A DNA stretch of 51,994 bases from Bacteroidetes bacterium HGW-Bacteroidetes-8 (GTDB taxonomy: Bacteria > Bacteroidota > Bacteroidia > Bacteroidales > UBA932), in the NCBI GenBank assembly GCA_002840895.1, contig PHCZ01000006.1, forward strand, positions 186,925-238,918. The letters run 5' to 3'. The number at the start of each line of letters is the position of its first letter. Within the stretch, counting starts at the first letter, position 1. Shown here piece by piece: positions 1 to 8,011 of this stretch. Made by a program: the position numbers and the translations under genes. Under the pieces are notes generated by a model. The model saw nothing but the letters and a program-made list of their open reading frames with translations. It searched no databases and was not told the DNA's origin.

Positions 1-80
1 TATAGCCGTTTAAAGCAAACTTGGTTAATTCGGGATTACTTCGCTTCGCTCAGTGATCCCTGGGGGGGGTGCTTCAAAGC

Positions 81-111
81 AAAAAAAGCCTTATGCTGTG
101 CATAAGTTTTT
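81..111. terminator. Hairpin with flanking A and T runs
   Basis: A 7-bp stem (CTTATGC / GCATAAG) with a 3-nt loop is preceded by seven A and followed by five T, so it could end transcription from either side. It lies 53 bp beyond the tRNA-Ser terminator, and no gene in the window clearly reads into it from the left. Confidence 0.5.
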
Positions 112-163
112 GTTTCGCCTCTCTCAGACGCGTAAGCAAGCTTCCGCTCTTCGGAGGAGAAAC

Positions 164-190
164 AAAAAACCGGGCTAATGCCCGGCTTTT
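164..190 (-). terminator. Rho-independent terminator of tRNA-Ser
   Basis: The stem CCGGGC / GCCCGG with a TAAT loop lies between an A run and a T run, immediately downstream of the minus-strand tRNA-Ser. It reads as a terminator on both strands; for the tRNA the U tract is the A run at 164-169. Confidence 0.75.
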
Positions 191-197
191 TTTGCTT

Positions 198-288
198 TGG
201 CGGAGAAAGGGGGATTCGAACCCCCGATACCCTTGTGGGGTATACTCGCTTTCCAGGCGAGCCAGTTAAACCACTCCTGCATCTCTCC
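198..288 (-). tRNA. tRNA-Ser (anticodon GGA)
   Basis: On the minus strand the sequence starts GGAGAGA and ends UUUCUCC-G followed by an encoded CCA, giving a full 7-bp acceptor stem with one G-U pair. The anticodon arm has GGA in the loop (CUGGAAA between CUCGC and GCGAG). A long variable arm (UACCCC..GGGUA) marks a class II serine tRNA. The T arm is GGGGGUUCGAAUCCCCC. A terminator hairpin follows directly. Decodes UCC and UCU. Confidence 0.97.
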
Positions 289-408
289 CTTTATGGTTTA
301 TTTAGGGTGCGAAGATATAAAACTATGTTTAGATAAAAAACCCATCGTAAGTCATCTGGTTCTTTTTGGGTAGAGGTTCCTGAGTTTGGGTAGTGGTTTT
401 GACATAAA

Positions 409-454
409 TTTTGTTTCTATTATTCAGCATTTATAGTGCATTTTAGAAACAAAA
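409..454. repeat. 11-bp inverted repeat upstream of the LruC gene
   Basis: TTTTGTTTCTA (409-419) and its exact complement TAGAAACAAAA (444-454) are separated by 24 nt. The pair lies about 90 bp upstream of the lipoprotein start at 541 in an otherwise gene-free 250-bp interval. It could be an operator or an mRNA hairpin. No match to a named site is recognised. Confidence 0.5.
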
Positions 455-540
455 CAAACACATCTGCATAATTCTTTATTATTTCAATAAAGTATTATAT
501 TTACGTCTTCAAATCGCTTGATTATACCATAAATAACCAA

Positions 541-2379
541 ATGAAGAGTCGCCTCTATATTCTACTGCTGCTGCCGTTAGTGGTTGGGTGTGTTAAGATG
601 CCCGGTGGAAGCGGTGAGCCTCCTCCGAAAAGCTTCGATGAGATGACCATCTCTCCGGATTTTGACTGGAAAACCTCTAAGGATATTACGCTCTCAATCT
701 ACTCCGAACTCACTTCGGTAGTTAAAATTACATCTGTAGATGGTAAAATCTCTTACCACAAAGGGTTCAACAATAAGGCTCCGGACAATTACGTAGTTAC
801 CATAACCGTTCCTTCAAGTATTTCTGCTGTAAAGGTTAATGGGAAAGAGGTGAAGTTAAATAATTCGCAACTTTCGGTGATTCTTTCAAAAAAGGGTGGC
901 TCAGAGTCTGAGACCAATTTTTTTGCTGCTCAGGCTGCGGCCGTGCCTCTTGGGTTCTGGAATTTTGATGAGAGTAGCGTTACTACTGCTTTTGACTCCT
1001 TTGGGAGTAATAATGGTACAATTGCCAATGCAACAAGAACTTCGGGCATCAAGGGTGGGGCGCTATATTTCAACGGAATCAACGGAAATGTAAATATTAC
1101 CAGTACACCTGCTCTAAGCCCTGCAGATGCAATCACAATGATGACCTGGGTATATTCTGAGGAGAATAGAACCGCCAAGATTTTTCAGAAGGGAGACTGG
1201 GATGGGCACGGGATACGACAGGATGTGTGGAAGGGGTGGAGTTGCGGGATAAGGATGGATAGTGATACAGGGCATTCGCTGGAGTGGAACAACGGAAGGC
1301 CAATCCTTAATGAGTGGTATCACCTGGCTATGACTTATGACGGAGCGCTTCTCGCTTTTTATGTAAATGGTCGCCTGTGGGAAAGCAAAGCTGTGACAGG
1401 TAAATTGAAGGTCACCTCCAGGAATATCTCTGTGGGGTCAGATAACGCAACTCAGAAGTTCTTTAAAGGGAAGATAGATGAGGTTGTGCTTTATGGGAGC
1501 GCTCTATCTGCACAGGAGATTTCGAGTCTGGTGCAGTCGTTCTCGAATCCGGATAGTGACGGGGATGGAATTCCCAACGAAGATGATGCCTATCCTTCCG
1601 ATGCTGCAATGGCTTTTGATAACTACTACCCATCTGCCGGCTCCGGGACTCTTGCTTTTGAGGATATGTGGCCTGCCAAGGGTGATTATGACTTTAACGA
1701 TCTTGTTATAGATTACAGTTTCAAGATTACAACGGATGCTTCAAATTTTGTTTCTCAGCTCACCTGTAATTTCACGATTAAGGCTATAGGTGCTGCCTAT
1801 GCCAATGGGTTCGGGTTTCAGCTAAACTCGCCATCTATTGATGTTTCCGGGATTGAGGTTAGCGGAGGGGCGATGGAGCAGGGGCAGAATCTGCCTACAT
1901 TTATTGTCTTTAACAATGCGAGCTCGCTTATGAGCTCTTCCGGGAGCTTTGGGGTAAATGTAAAAAAGGGAGATCCCTATGTCCAACCTGTGAGTGTAAG
2001 TATGAGCATAACTTTTCCTCAACATCGGATCTCACTTAACGATCTAAACATCTCCGGCTTTAACCCTTTCATCTTTGTTAACGGCAACAGGGGCAGAGAG
2101 GTCCACCTACCGGATTACCCACCTACCTCGCGGGCAACAGCCTCACTCTTTGGTACCGGTGCAGATAACTCCTCTTTGGGTGGCAGCAGATACTACAAGA
2201 CAGCAGAAAATCTCCCCTGGGCAATCAACATCATCTCCGGTTTCGAGCACGTAATCGAGCGGATCGAGATCACCGACGCCTACCTTAAATTCTCTACCTG
2301 GGCCCAATCTGCCGGCGTTCAGTACCCCGACTGGTATTCAAACACAGTCGGCTACAGAATTGCGTATAATATCTATTGA
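541..2379 (+). CDS. LruC domain (DUF4842) lipoprotein with LamG domain
   Basis: A 612-aa predicted surface or outer-membrane lipoprotein. The N-terminus is a short lipoprotein signal (LLLLPLVVGC, Cys17). Residues about 135-330 form a LamG/concanavalin-like fold (GFWNFDE..., GKIDEVVLYGSALS), usually a carbohydrate- or protein-binding module. A calcium-type Asp-rich loop (DSDGDGIPNEDDAYP, about 338-352) leads into the LruC/DUF4842 domain (NNYYPS..GTLAFEDMWPAKGDYDFNDLVIDY-like core) that fills the rest. These proteins are exported and have no known catalytic site; adhesion or ligand binding is inferred. It stands alone between the tRNA and the sigma-factor gene, with a TATATTTA box at 496-503 that could be its promoter. 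Confidence 0.85.
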   Translation: MKSRLYILLLLPLVVGCVKMPGGSGEPPPKSFDEMTISPDFDWKTSKDITLSIYSELTSVVKITSVDGKISYHKGFNNKAPDNYVVTITVPSSISAVKVNGKEVKLNNSQLSVILSKKGGSESETNFFAAQAAAVPLGFWNFDESSVTTAFDSFGSNNGTIANATRTSGIKGGALYFNGINGNVNITSTPALSPADAITMMTWVYSEENRTAKIFQKGDWDGHGIRQDVWKGWSCGIRMDSDTGHSLEWNNGRPILNEWYHLAMTYDGALLAFYVNGRLWESKAVTGKLKVTSRNISVGSDNATQKFFKGKIDEVVLYGSALSAQEISSLVQSFSNPDSDGDGIPNEDDAYPSDAAMAFDNYYPSAGSGTLAFEDMWPAKGDYDFNDLVIDYSFKITTDASNFVSQLTCNFTIKAIGAAYANGFGFQLNSPSIDVSGIEVSGGAMEQGQNLPTFIVFNNASSLMSSSGSFGVNVKKGDPYVQPVSVSMSITFPQHRISLNDLNISGFNPFIFVNGNRGREVHLPDYPPTSRATASLFGTGADNSSLGGSRYYKTAENLPWAINIISGFEHVIERIEITDAYLKFSTWAQSAGVQYPDWYSNTVGYRIAYNIY

Positions 2380-2389
2380 AGACGGACTA

Positions 2390-2503
2390 ACAGTATCTTG
2401 TGAAACAATCACAAAATCAATAAGTTAAAAATTCGATTTTCCTGAATTCCTCAAATTCGTATTTTCAAACGCCTGATAATAAGAGCGTTTCACAAAATAC
2501 TGT
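2390..2503. repeat. 114-bp element with 17-bp terminal inverted repeats
   Basis: ACAGTATcTTGTGAAAC (2390-2406) and GTTTCACAAaATACTGT (2487-2503) are complementary at 16 of 17 positions. The element begins 10 bp after the LruC stop codon. The spacer is AT-rich without an open frame. It may be a MITE-like palindrome or a long 3' hairpin; there is no T run, so it is not a standard terminator. Confidence 0.55.
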
Positions 2504-2582
2504 CAGGACAAAATCTTCTGCGAAGGTGTTTTTGTCGCTGTGCGGAAGTTTTTGGGAAAAATAGCATAAACTGGTTATTTAC

Positions 2583-2590
2583 TATATTTG
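2583..2590 (+). promoter_or_regulatory. -7 box of the ECF sigma gene
   Basis: TATATTTG matches the Bacteroidota -7 consensus TAnnTTTG and lies 33 bp upstream of the sigma-factor start. No clear -33 TTTG is present at the usual 19-bp spacing. Confidence 0.5.
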
Positions 2591-2622
2591 TAGATACCTT
2601 AAACTTAACTTGACGCTTTGTG

Positions 2623-3210
2623 ATGTCGGAAAAACTAAATGAAAAACAACTTTTGCTATTGATTTCCAAAGGGAATCAAGTTGCTTTTCACGAGATTTAC
2701 GAGAGATACAAGGATAAAATCTACTCATTTGCAATGTATCTGACTCATACAGATTATTTGGCAGAGGAGATAACCCAGGAGGTTTTTATTAATATATGGG
2801 CTACACGGGAAAGACTTGCTTTAGTTGAATCATTTAAATCATACTTAGTAGTAATTGCCAAAAATGTTGCTAGCAACCATCTTAAGAGATATGCCTTTGA
2901 AAGAATTGTAGCGGGAAAGCTTGCCCAAAAAGCCTTACTAACAGAAACTACCATAGAAGAGAGGGAGGAGGAGGATGCAATTCTCAAAATTCACGAAGAG
3001 GCTATAAAGACATTGTCTGTGCAGCAGCAAAGGGTTTATATACTTCACCACATTAAGGGAGTTAAGAACAAAGAGATAGCCGAGTTACTAGGGATATCTT
3101 TATATACTGTTAAGGAGTATCTTAAGATTGCCTCCAGGACAGTAAGGGACTATGTGAGCAAAAAAATTGATCTGATGATTATTTTAGCTCTGAATGTCTT
3201 CTTCAATTAA
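2623..3210 (+). CDS. RNA polymerase sigma-70 factor, ECF family
   Basis: A 195-aa sigma factor of the Bacteroidota ECF subgroup that pairs with FecR. Region 2 (about residues 10-90) contains the AFHEIYERYKDKIYSFA segment and the DYLAEEITQEVFINIW motif. Region 4 (about 125-180) contains a helix-turn-helix, VYILHHIKGVKNKEIAELLGISLYTVKEYL. It directs RNA polymerase to the genes of its own uptake locus after release by the anti-sigma factor. The ATG at 2623 is preferred over an in-frame GTG three bases earlier. The next gene downstream is fecR, followed by an STN-domain SusC, the standard three-part surface-signalling order. Confidence 0.93.
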   Translation: MSEKLNEKQLLLLISKGNQVAFHEIYERYKDKIYSFAMYLTHTDYLAEEITQEVFINIWATRERLALVESFKSYLVVIAKNVASNHLKRYAFERIVAGKLAQKALLTETTIEEREEEDAILKIHEEAIKTLSVQQQRVYILHHIKGVKNKEIAELLGISLYTVKEYLKIASRTVRDYVSKKIDLMIILALNVFFN

Positions 3211-3304
3211 AAAAGTCAAAAAAACATAAAAGATATCCCCCTCTTTTTTGAGAGATATTTGTCTTTTATATACGATCGGGTATAATCTTAATATAATTGC
3301 GCGT

Positions 3305-4459
3305 ATGAATAATGATCGGTTACAGGAGCTTTTTAAACTCCACCTTGAGAACAGACTTCCTGAGATTGAACGGGATGAGTTTTTTAACTATATATACAAT
3401 ATGACCGACTCACAGAGAGAGTCATTAATAGAGGAGTTTTTCGACAAACTTCCGGTAGATCAACACTTGAGTAAATCTGATTCCGATTTGATCTTCAAGA
3501 GAGTAATGAAAACAGCGAATAGAAGGAGGAGCTCTTTTATAAGATACTCTGTTTCTATTGCAGCTTCGCTGTTGATACTTTTAACAGGTTATTATTTTGC
3601 AGATAAGCACTACGATTTCGGACTCCAAAGCAGCTCTGTTCTTAGAGATATCTCCCCCGGAGGAGAGAAAGCAATCCTAACTCTTGCAGATGGTTCTATT
3701 GTTAAACTGGAAAATTCGAAAGATAGTACACTTCTGGATAGAGGTGGCAGCTTAACAATTAAAATTCAAGATAATAAGCTTTTATACAAAAACGAAGTTA
3801 AGGGGAGTGAGGTGAAATATAACCTTCTTTCTACTCCTAGGTGCGGAGAGTTTCAGATGGTACTTCCGGATGGAACAAATGTCAAGCTCAATGCAGAGTC
3901 AAGTATAAAGTTTCCTGATAGCTTCTCGTCAAATGAGAGAAGAGTTATGATTACCGGCGAGGTCTATTTTGAAGTGGCTAAACTGGCAGATAATAAACCA
4001 TTTGTTGTTGTGTGCGGAGACCGGGCAAGAGTAGAGGTATTGGGAACCCATTTTAATATAAATTCTTATGAAAATGAGTCAAGCATCAAAACAACCTTGG
4101 TTGAGGGGTCTGTTAAGGTAATATCTTCTATGACTAATAGTTCTATCATAATTACTCCAGGACAGCAGGCATCTGTTGCAAATGACGGATCTGTTTCTGT
4201 TAATGAGGTAGATGTTGATGAGGCAATAGCTTGGAAAAACGGAAAGTTCATATTTGAAAAAGCAGATATCCAGACTATTATGAGGCAATTGGCAAGATGG
4301 TACAATGTTGAGGTTGAGTTTAAGGCCGAGTTCACTCAATATTTTGGCGGTGCAATTTCCCGGAAAGTGAATATCTCAAAAATACTTGAGATGATTGAGA
4401 CAACAGGAGATGTGCAATTTGAGTTAAGAGATAGTATTGTTACAGTATATAAAAAATAA
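3305..4459 (+). CDS. FecR family anti-sigma factor
   Basis: A 384-aa inner-membrane anti-sigma protein. The cytoplasmic N-terminal part (1-78) should hold the ECF sigma factor. One membrane helix follows (about 80-98, YSVSIAASLLILLTGYYF). The periplasmic FecR domain (about 165-265) has GEFQMVLPDGTNVKLNAES and GEVYFEVAK. The C-terminal FecR_C/DUF4974-type segment (about 300-384, FIFEKADIQTIMRQLARWYNVEVEF) resembles an STN fold and should contact the STN domain of the SusC receptor. The longest frame would begin at a TTG at 3248; the ATG at 3305 gives the normal FecR N-terminus (MNNDRLQELF). It lies 94 bp after the sigma gene. Confidence 0.93.
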   Translation: MNNDRLQELFKLHLENRLPEIERDEFFNYIYNMTDSQRESLIEEFFDKLPVDQHLSKSDSDLIFKRVMKTANRRRSSFIRYSVSIAASLLILLTGYYFADKHYDFGLQSSSVLRDISPGGEKAILTLADGSIVKLENSKDSTLLDRGGSLTIKIQDNKLLYKNEVKGSEVKYNLLSTPRCGEFQMVLPDGTNVKLNAESSIKFPDSFSSNERRVMITGEVYFEVAKLADNKPFVVVCGDRARVEVLGTHFNINSYENESSIKTTLVEGSVKVISSMTNSSIIITPGQQASVANDGSVSVNEVDVDEAIAWKNGKFIFEKADIQTIMRQLARWYNVEVEFKAEFTQYFGGAISRKVNISKILEMIETTGDVQFELRDSIVTVYKK

Positions 4460-4460
4460 A

Positions 4461-4527
4461 AAAGGAGGTGATTAAGATACAAACGATGCGAAAATTTAGA
4501 TTAACCCTTTATATAACAAATATATAA
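4461..4527 (+). promoter_or_regulatory. Strong Shine-Dalgarno with 13-codon leader frame
   Basis: AAAGGAGGTGATT at 4461-4473 is almost a full complement of the 16S rRNA 3' end, which is unusual because Bacteroidota seldom use Shine-Dalgarno pairing. An ATG at 4486 opens a 13-codon frame (MRKFRLTLYITNI) that stops at 4527. The spacing of 18 nt from GGAGG to ATG is longer than optimal. Leader-peptide function is a guess. Confidence 0.35.
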
Positions 4528-4531
4528 CGAA

Positions 4532-4561
4532 GCCGGACTCAATTTGGAGATTGAATCCGGC
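4532..4561 (+). promoter_or_regulatory. Leader hairpin upstream of susC
   Basis: GCCGGACTCAAT and ATTGAATCCGGC form a 12-position stem with one mismatch and a 6-nt loop. No T run follows, so it is not a simple terminator. It lies between fecR and susC, right after the short leader frame, where it could protect the susCD message from decay or act as an attenuator. Confidence 0.5.
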
Positions 4562-4627
4562 AGTGTATCGGGTTAATGATAAAAAAAATATGCCTATTAA
4601 TTTAACAAACCCTAAACAAACAAAATT

Positions 4628-7600
4628 ATGAAAAAATTCCCTGTAAATCGAAGGATTTACAAAAAATTGTTTCTGATTATGAGACTGACTATGATTTTAA
4701 TGTTTTTTGCGTGCATTCAGATAAGTGCAAAGAGCTATGCTCAAATTAACCTATCTGCAACAAATGAGCCATTGCAAAAAGTGTTTAAGGAGATTCAAAA
4801 ACAGAGTGGATACGATTTTCTCTACCTGTATGATTTACTTGCCAAAGAGGGCAATGTGACGATTGAATTAAAGAATGCCACAATTAAGGATGCAGTAGAT
4901 GCTTGTATTAAGGGGAAAAACTTATCCTACACAATCGTTGATAACGCCGTACTCATTAAGGCTAAGGAGGAGGCAAAACAACAGCAGCAACAACAGGTAA
5001 AGTACACCTTGAAAGGTAAGGTAACCGAAAAGAACGGGACTCCGGTTTTTGGAGCTTCCGTTTTTGTGAAGGGAACTACTACTGGTGTGGCAACCGACGA
5101 AGATGGATCTTACACTCTTACATTGACCAACAGGAATGTAACTCTGGTTTACTCTTTTATTGGATTTAAAACTGTAGAGCTTCTCTATACAGGTCAACCA
5201 ACAATAAATGTGGTTCTGGAAGAGGAGGCGCTTGTGATTGAAGGTGCAGTTGCCACAGGAATGTTCACCCGTAAAGCAGAGAGTTTTACAGGGTCGGTTC
5301 AATCTTTCAACAGAGAAGAAATCAGAAAGGTAGGAAACTCAAATGTGCTTCAAAGCATAAGAAACCTTGATCCCTCTTTCAGAATAGTTGAGAACCTTTC
5401 TAATGGATCAAACCCTAATCAGACATATCAAATTACTCTCAGAGGCCAGTCAGGCTTTCCCGATTTGAAGGGAGAGTATAAGAACAACCCCAATGAGCCA
5501 CTTTTTATAGTGGATGGATTTGAGACAAGCATTACCTATGTAATGGATATGGATATGAACAGGATAGCAAATGTTACCCTGCTTAAAGATGCAACAGCCA
5601 AGGCAATATATGGTTCTAAAGCGGCAAATGGAGTGGTTGTAATAGAGACTCTTAAGCCTGAGGCCGGCAGAATGAAGGTCTCTTACACAGGAAGTATGAA
5701 CTTTCAGACCCCTGACTTAAGTAGTTATAACCTTTGTAATGCAGCAGAAAAGCTTAAAGTAGAGAAAGATGGAGGTCTTTTTCTATATTTTTCAGATAAT
5801 GGTGTCCAGGTCTCAACGAATCCCGGTAATCAATATCTTTATGATCAGTATTACAATGCAATCCTTGCAGAGGTGCTTGCAGGGGTAAATACAGACTGGA
5901 AGTCTCTTCCTCTCAGAAACGGAATGGGGCAGAAGCACTCTGTATACCTTGACGGGGGAGATGACTACTTCAGATATGGACTGGACCTCTCATACAATAA
6001 TGTTGTGGGAGTGATGAAGGGCTCCGGACGTAATACGTTTGCAGGAGGAATCTCTCTTTCATACCGCCATAAATCGATTTCAATTAGAAACAGTCTAACT
6101 GCAACATATAACAAAGGAGTTAACTCTGAATACGGAACTTTCAGTGAGTATACCAGAATGAATCCTTATTATAGGCAAAAAGACGAGCTGGAAAACTACA
6201 TTAAACAGCCCGGGATCAATTATGGACGTTCAAATGATATAAATCCACTCTACAACACAACCATCAACACAAAGGATTTTACTGAATATATGCAGTTTGT
6301 AAATAATTTCTATATTGAATGGACACCTATAGAGCGACTTAAATTAACAGGAAGAGTAGGTCTTGTTAAAAAAGATAATGGAGCAGAGGTTTTTCATCCT
6401 GCAAGCCATACCGATTTTGCCGGTTGGGAATCTGACACAACTCTGGTTAACCGCAGAGGAAGATATACATATGGAGATGGAAAGGATATGTCTGTTTCAA
6501 GCGATATAATTGCAAACTACTCTTTTCTAGTGGGAAAGAACCATATGTTTTTTGCAAATGCAGGGTGGAGTGTTAACAGCGCCGAAACTGAATATGTTAC
6601 ATTTGCAGCCGAAGGATTTCCAAATGATAAACTGGACAATATCTCATTCGCAAGACAATATATGCTCAACAGCAGGCCTTCCGTAAGTCAGGGCACAACA
6701 AGGGATGTGGGAGTACTTGGCTCTTTTAACTACTCCTATGCTTCCAGGTATCTCTTTGATGCATCGTTCAGGATGTCGGGCTCTTCACAATTTGGGAGCA
6801 ATAACCGTTGGGGAAAATTCTGGTCCCTGGGAGCAGGATGGAATATCCACAATGAAAAATTTATGAAAAACCTTAAAGACGAAGGAGTTGTTACTCTTGC
6901 AAAGCTCCGTGCATCAGTCGGTTTTACAGGTTCACAAAACTTCAACTCTTATCAGTCACTTGCAACTTACGATTACTATACCTCTCAGTTTTATAACGGA
7001 AATATTGGTGCAATTCTGGGGGCAATGCCAAATACCAACCTTAAATGGCAAAGAAAATATGATAAGAACATTGGAATGGACATTTCTCTTCTTAAAAACC
7101 GGATCGCATTGAGATTTGATTATTATATAGCCAATACCGATGACCTTTTAACAGATGTAACAATTCCTTCATCAACAGGATTTACATTCTACAAGGAGAA
7201 CTTGGGAGAAGTTGAAAACAAAGGTTACGAGTTCAGCATTAAGTATCGTGTTTGGAACGATCCAAAAAATGAATCATTTTTCAATATTTTTATTGCCGGA
7301 GCACATAATAAGAACAGAATTAAGCAGATATCCAACTATCTTCAAACATTTAACAACACTCAGACATCTACAGTTTCCAATAAACCGGTGGTACGTTATA
7401 ATGAAGGGCAGTCAATGACTGCTATCTGGGCGGTCCCTTCTTATGGTATAGATCCGGCTTCGGGTATGGAGTTGTTTATCAAACCGGATGGGAACAGAAC
7501 CTACACCTGGAACTCCGATTATCTGGCAGTTTGCGGTGATACCGAGCCAACTCTTCTGGGAAATCTTGGGTTTAACTTCGATTACAAAGGATTAAGTGTT

Positions 7601-7999
7601 AATTTAAGTGCAGCTTATCGCTTTGGAGGACAGCTATATAACCAGACTCTTGTAGATAAAGTCGAAAATGCAAATCTGCGACAGAATGTAGATCGTAGGA
7701 TTTTTGAAAGCAGATGGGTAAATCCGGGAGATGTTTCTCTTTACAAAGACATTAAGAATACTGCAACAACACGTGCGACATCCCGCTTTGTGGAAGATGA
7801 TAATGTATTCGGAATATCATCCCTGAATATCTCATATGAATTGAATAAATTGAAAAAATTCAAGATGAAGGGTGTAGACCGTCTGAAACTGTCGTTTGAC
7901 ATGGCAGACTTTGCAAAACTATCATCTGTAAGGATTGAAAGAGGAACCTCATATCCGTTTGCAAGGACCTTTTCATTCTCACTTCAGTTAATGTTTTAA
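4628..7999 (+). CDS. SusC/RagA-family TonB-dependent transporter with STN domain
   Basis: A 1123-aa outer-membrane transporter. Order: signal peptide ending SAKSYAQ (about 38); STN signalling domain (about 42-115, INLSATNEPLQKVFKEIQKQSGYDF...); a short Gln run; a carboxypeptidase-D-like beta sandwich (about 124-200); the plug domain (about 210-350, SFNREEIRKVGNSNVLQSIRNLDP, ending in the SusC motif IFVDG-like LFIVDGFET and GSKAANGVVVIET); then a 22-strand type beta barrel ending in SFSLQLMF with a terminal Phe. The STN domain is the contact through which a filled receptor signals to FecR. It forms a lidded pair with the SusD downstream, powered by TonB. The substrate is not evident. Confidence 0.95.
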   Translation: MKKFPVNRRIYKKLFLIMRLTMILMFFACIQISAKSYAQINLSATNEPLQKVFKEIQKQSGYDFLYLYDLLAKEGNVTIELKNATIKDAVDACIKGKNLSYTIVDNAVLIKAKEEAKQQQQQQVKYTLKGKVTEKNGTPVFGASVFVKGTTTGVATDEDGSYTLTLTNRNVTLVYSFIGFKTVELLYTGQPTINVVLEEEALVIEGAVATGMFTRKAESFTGSVQSFNREEIRKVGNSNVLQSIRNLDPSFRIVENLSNGSNPNQTYQITLRGQSGFPDLKGEYKNNPNEPLFIVDGFETSITYVMDMDMNRIANVTLLKDATAKAIYGSKAANGVVVIETLKPEAGRMKVSYTGSMNFQTPDLSSYNLCNAAEKLKVEKDGGLFLYFSDNGVQVSTNPGNQYLYDQYYNAILAEVLAGVNTDWKSLPLRNGMGQKHSVYLDGGDDYFRYGLDLSYNNVVGVMKGSGRNTFAGGISLSYRHKSISIRNSLTATYNKGVNSEYGTFSEYTRMNPYYRQKDELENYIKQPGINYGRSNDINPLYNTTINTKDFTEYMQFVNNFYIEWTPIERLKLTGRVGLVKKDNGAEVFHPASHTDFAGWESDTTLVNRRGRYTYGDGKDMSVSSDIIANYSFLVGKNHMFFANAGWSVNSAETEYVTFAAEGFPNDKLDNISFARQYMLNSRPSVSQGTTRDVGVLGSFNYSYASRYLFDASFRMSGSSQFGSNNRWGKFWSLGAGWNIHNEKFMKNLKDEGVVTLAKLRASVGFTGSQNFNSYQSLATYDYYTSQFYNGNIGAILGAMPNTNLKWQRKYDKNIGMDISLLKNRIALRFDYYIANTDDLLTDVTIPSSTGFTFYKENLGEVENKGYEFSIKYRVWNDPKNESFFNIFIAGAHNKNRIKQISNYLQTFNNTQTSTVSNKPVVRYNEGQSMTAIWAVPSYGIDPASGMELFIKPDGNRTYTWNSDYLAVCGDTEPTLLGNLGFNFDYKGLSVNLSAAYRFGGQLYNQTLVDKVENANLRQNVDRRIFESRWVNPGDVSLYKDIKNTATTRATSRFVEDDNVFGISSLNISYELNKLKKFKMKGVDRLKLSFDMADFAKLSSVRIERGTSYPFARTFSFSLQLMF

Positions 8000-8011
8000 C
8001 CCTTTAAACTT

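Noticed and set aside
69-269. Open frame of 66 codons across the tRNA-Ser
   Set aside because: It runs through the terminator and the complement of the tRNA; it is a chance frame.
3248-3304. Longer FecR start at TTG
   Set aside because: The ATG at 3305 gives the normal family N-terminus; the 19 extra codons look like leader sequence.
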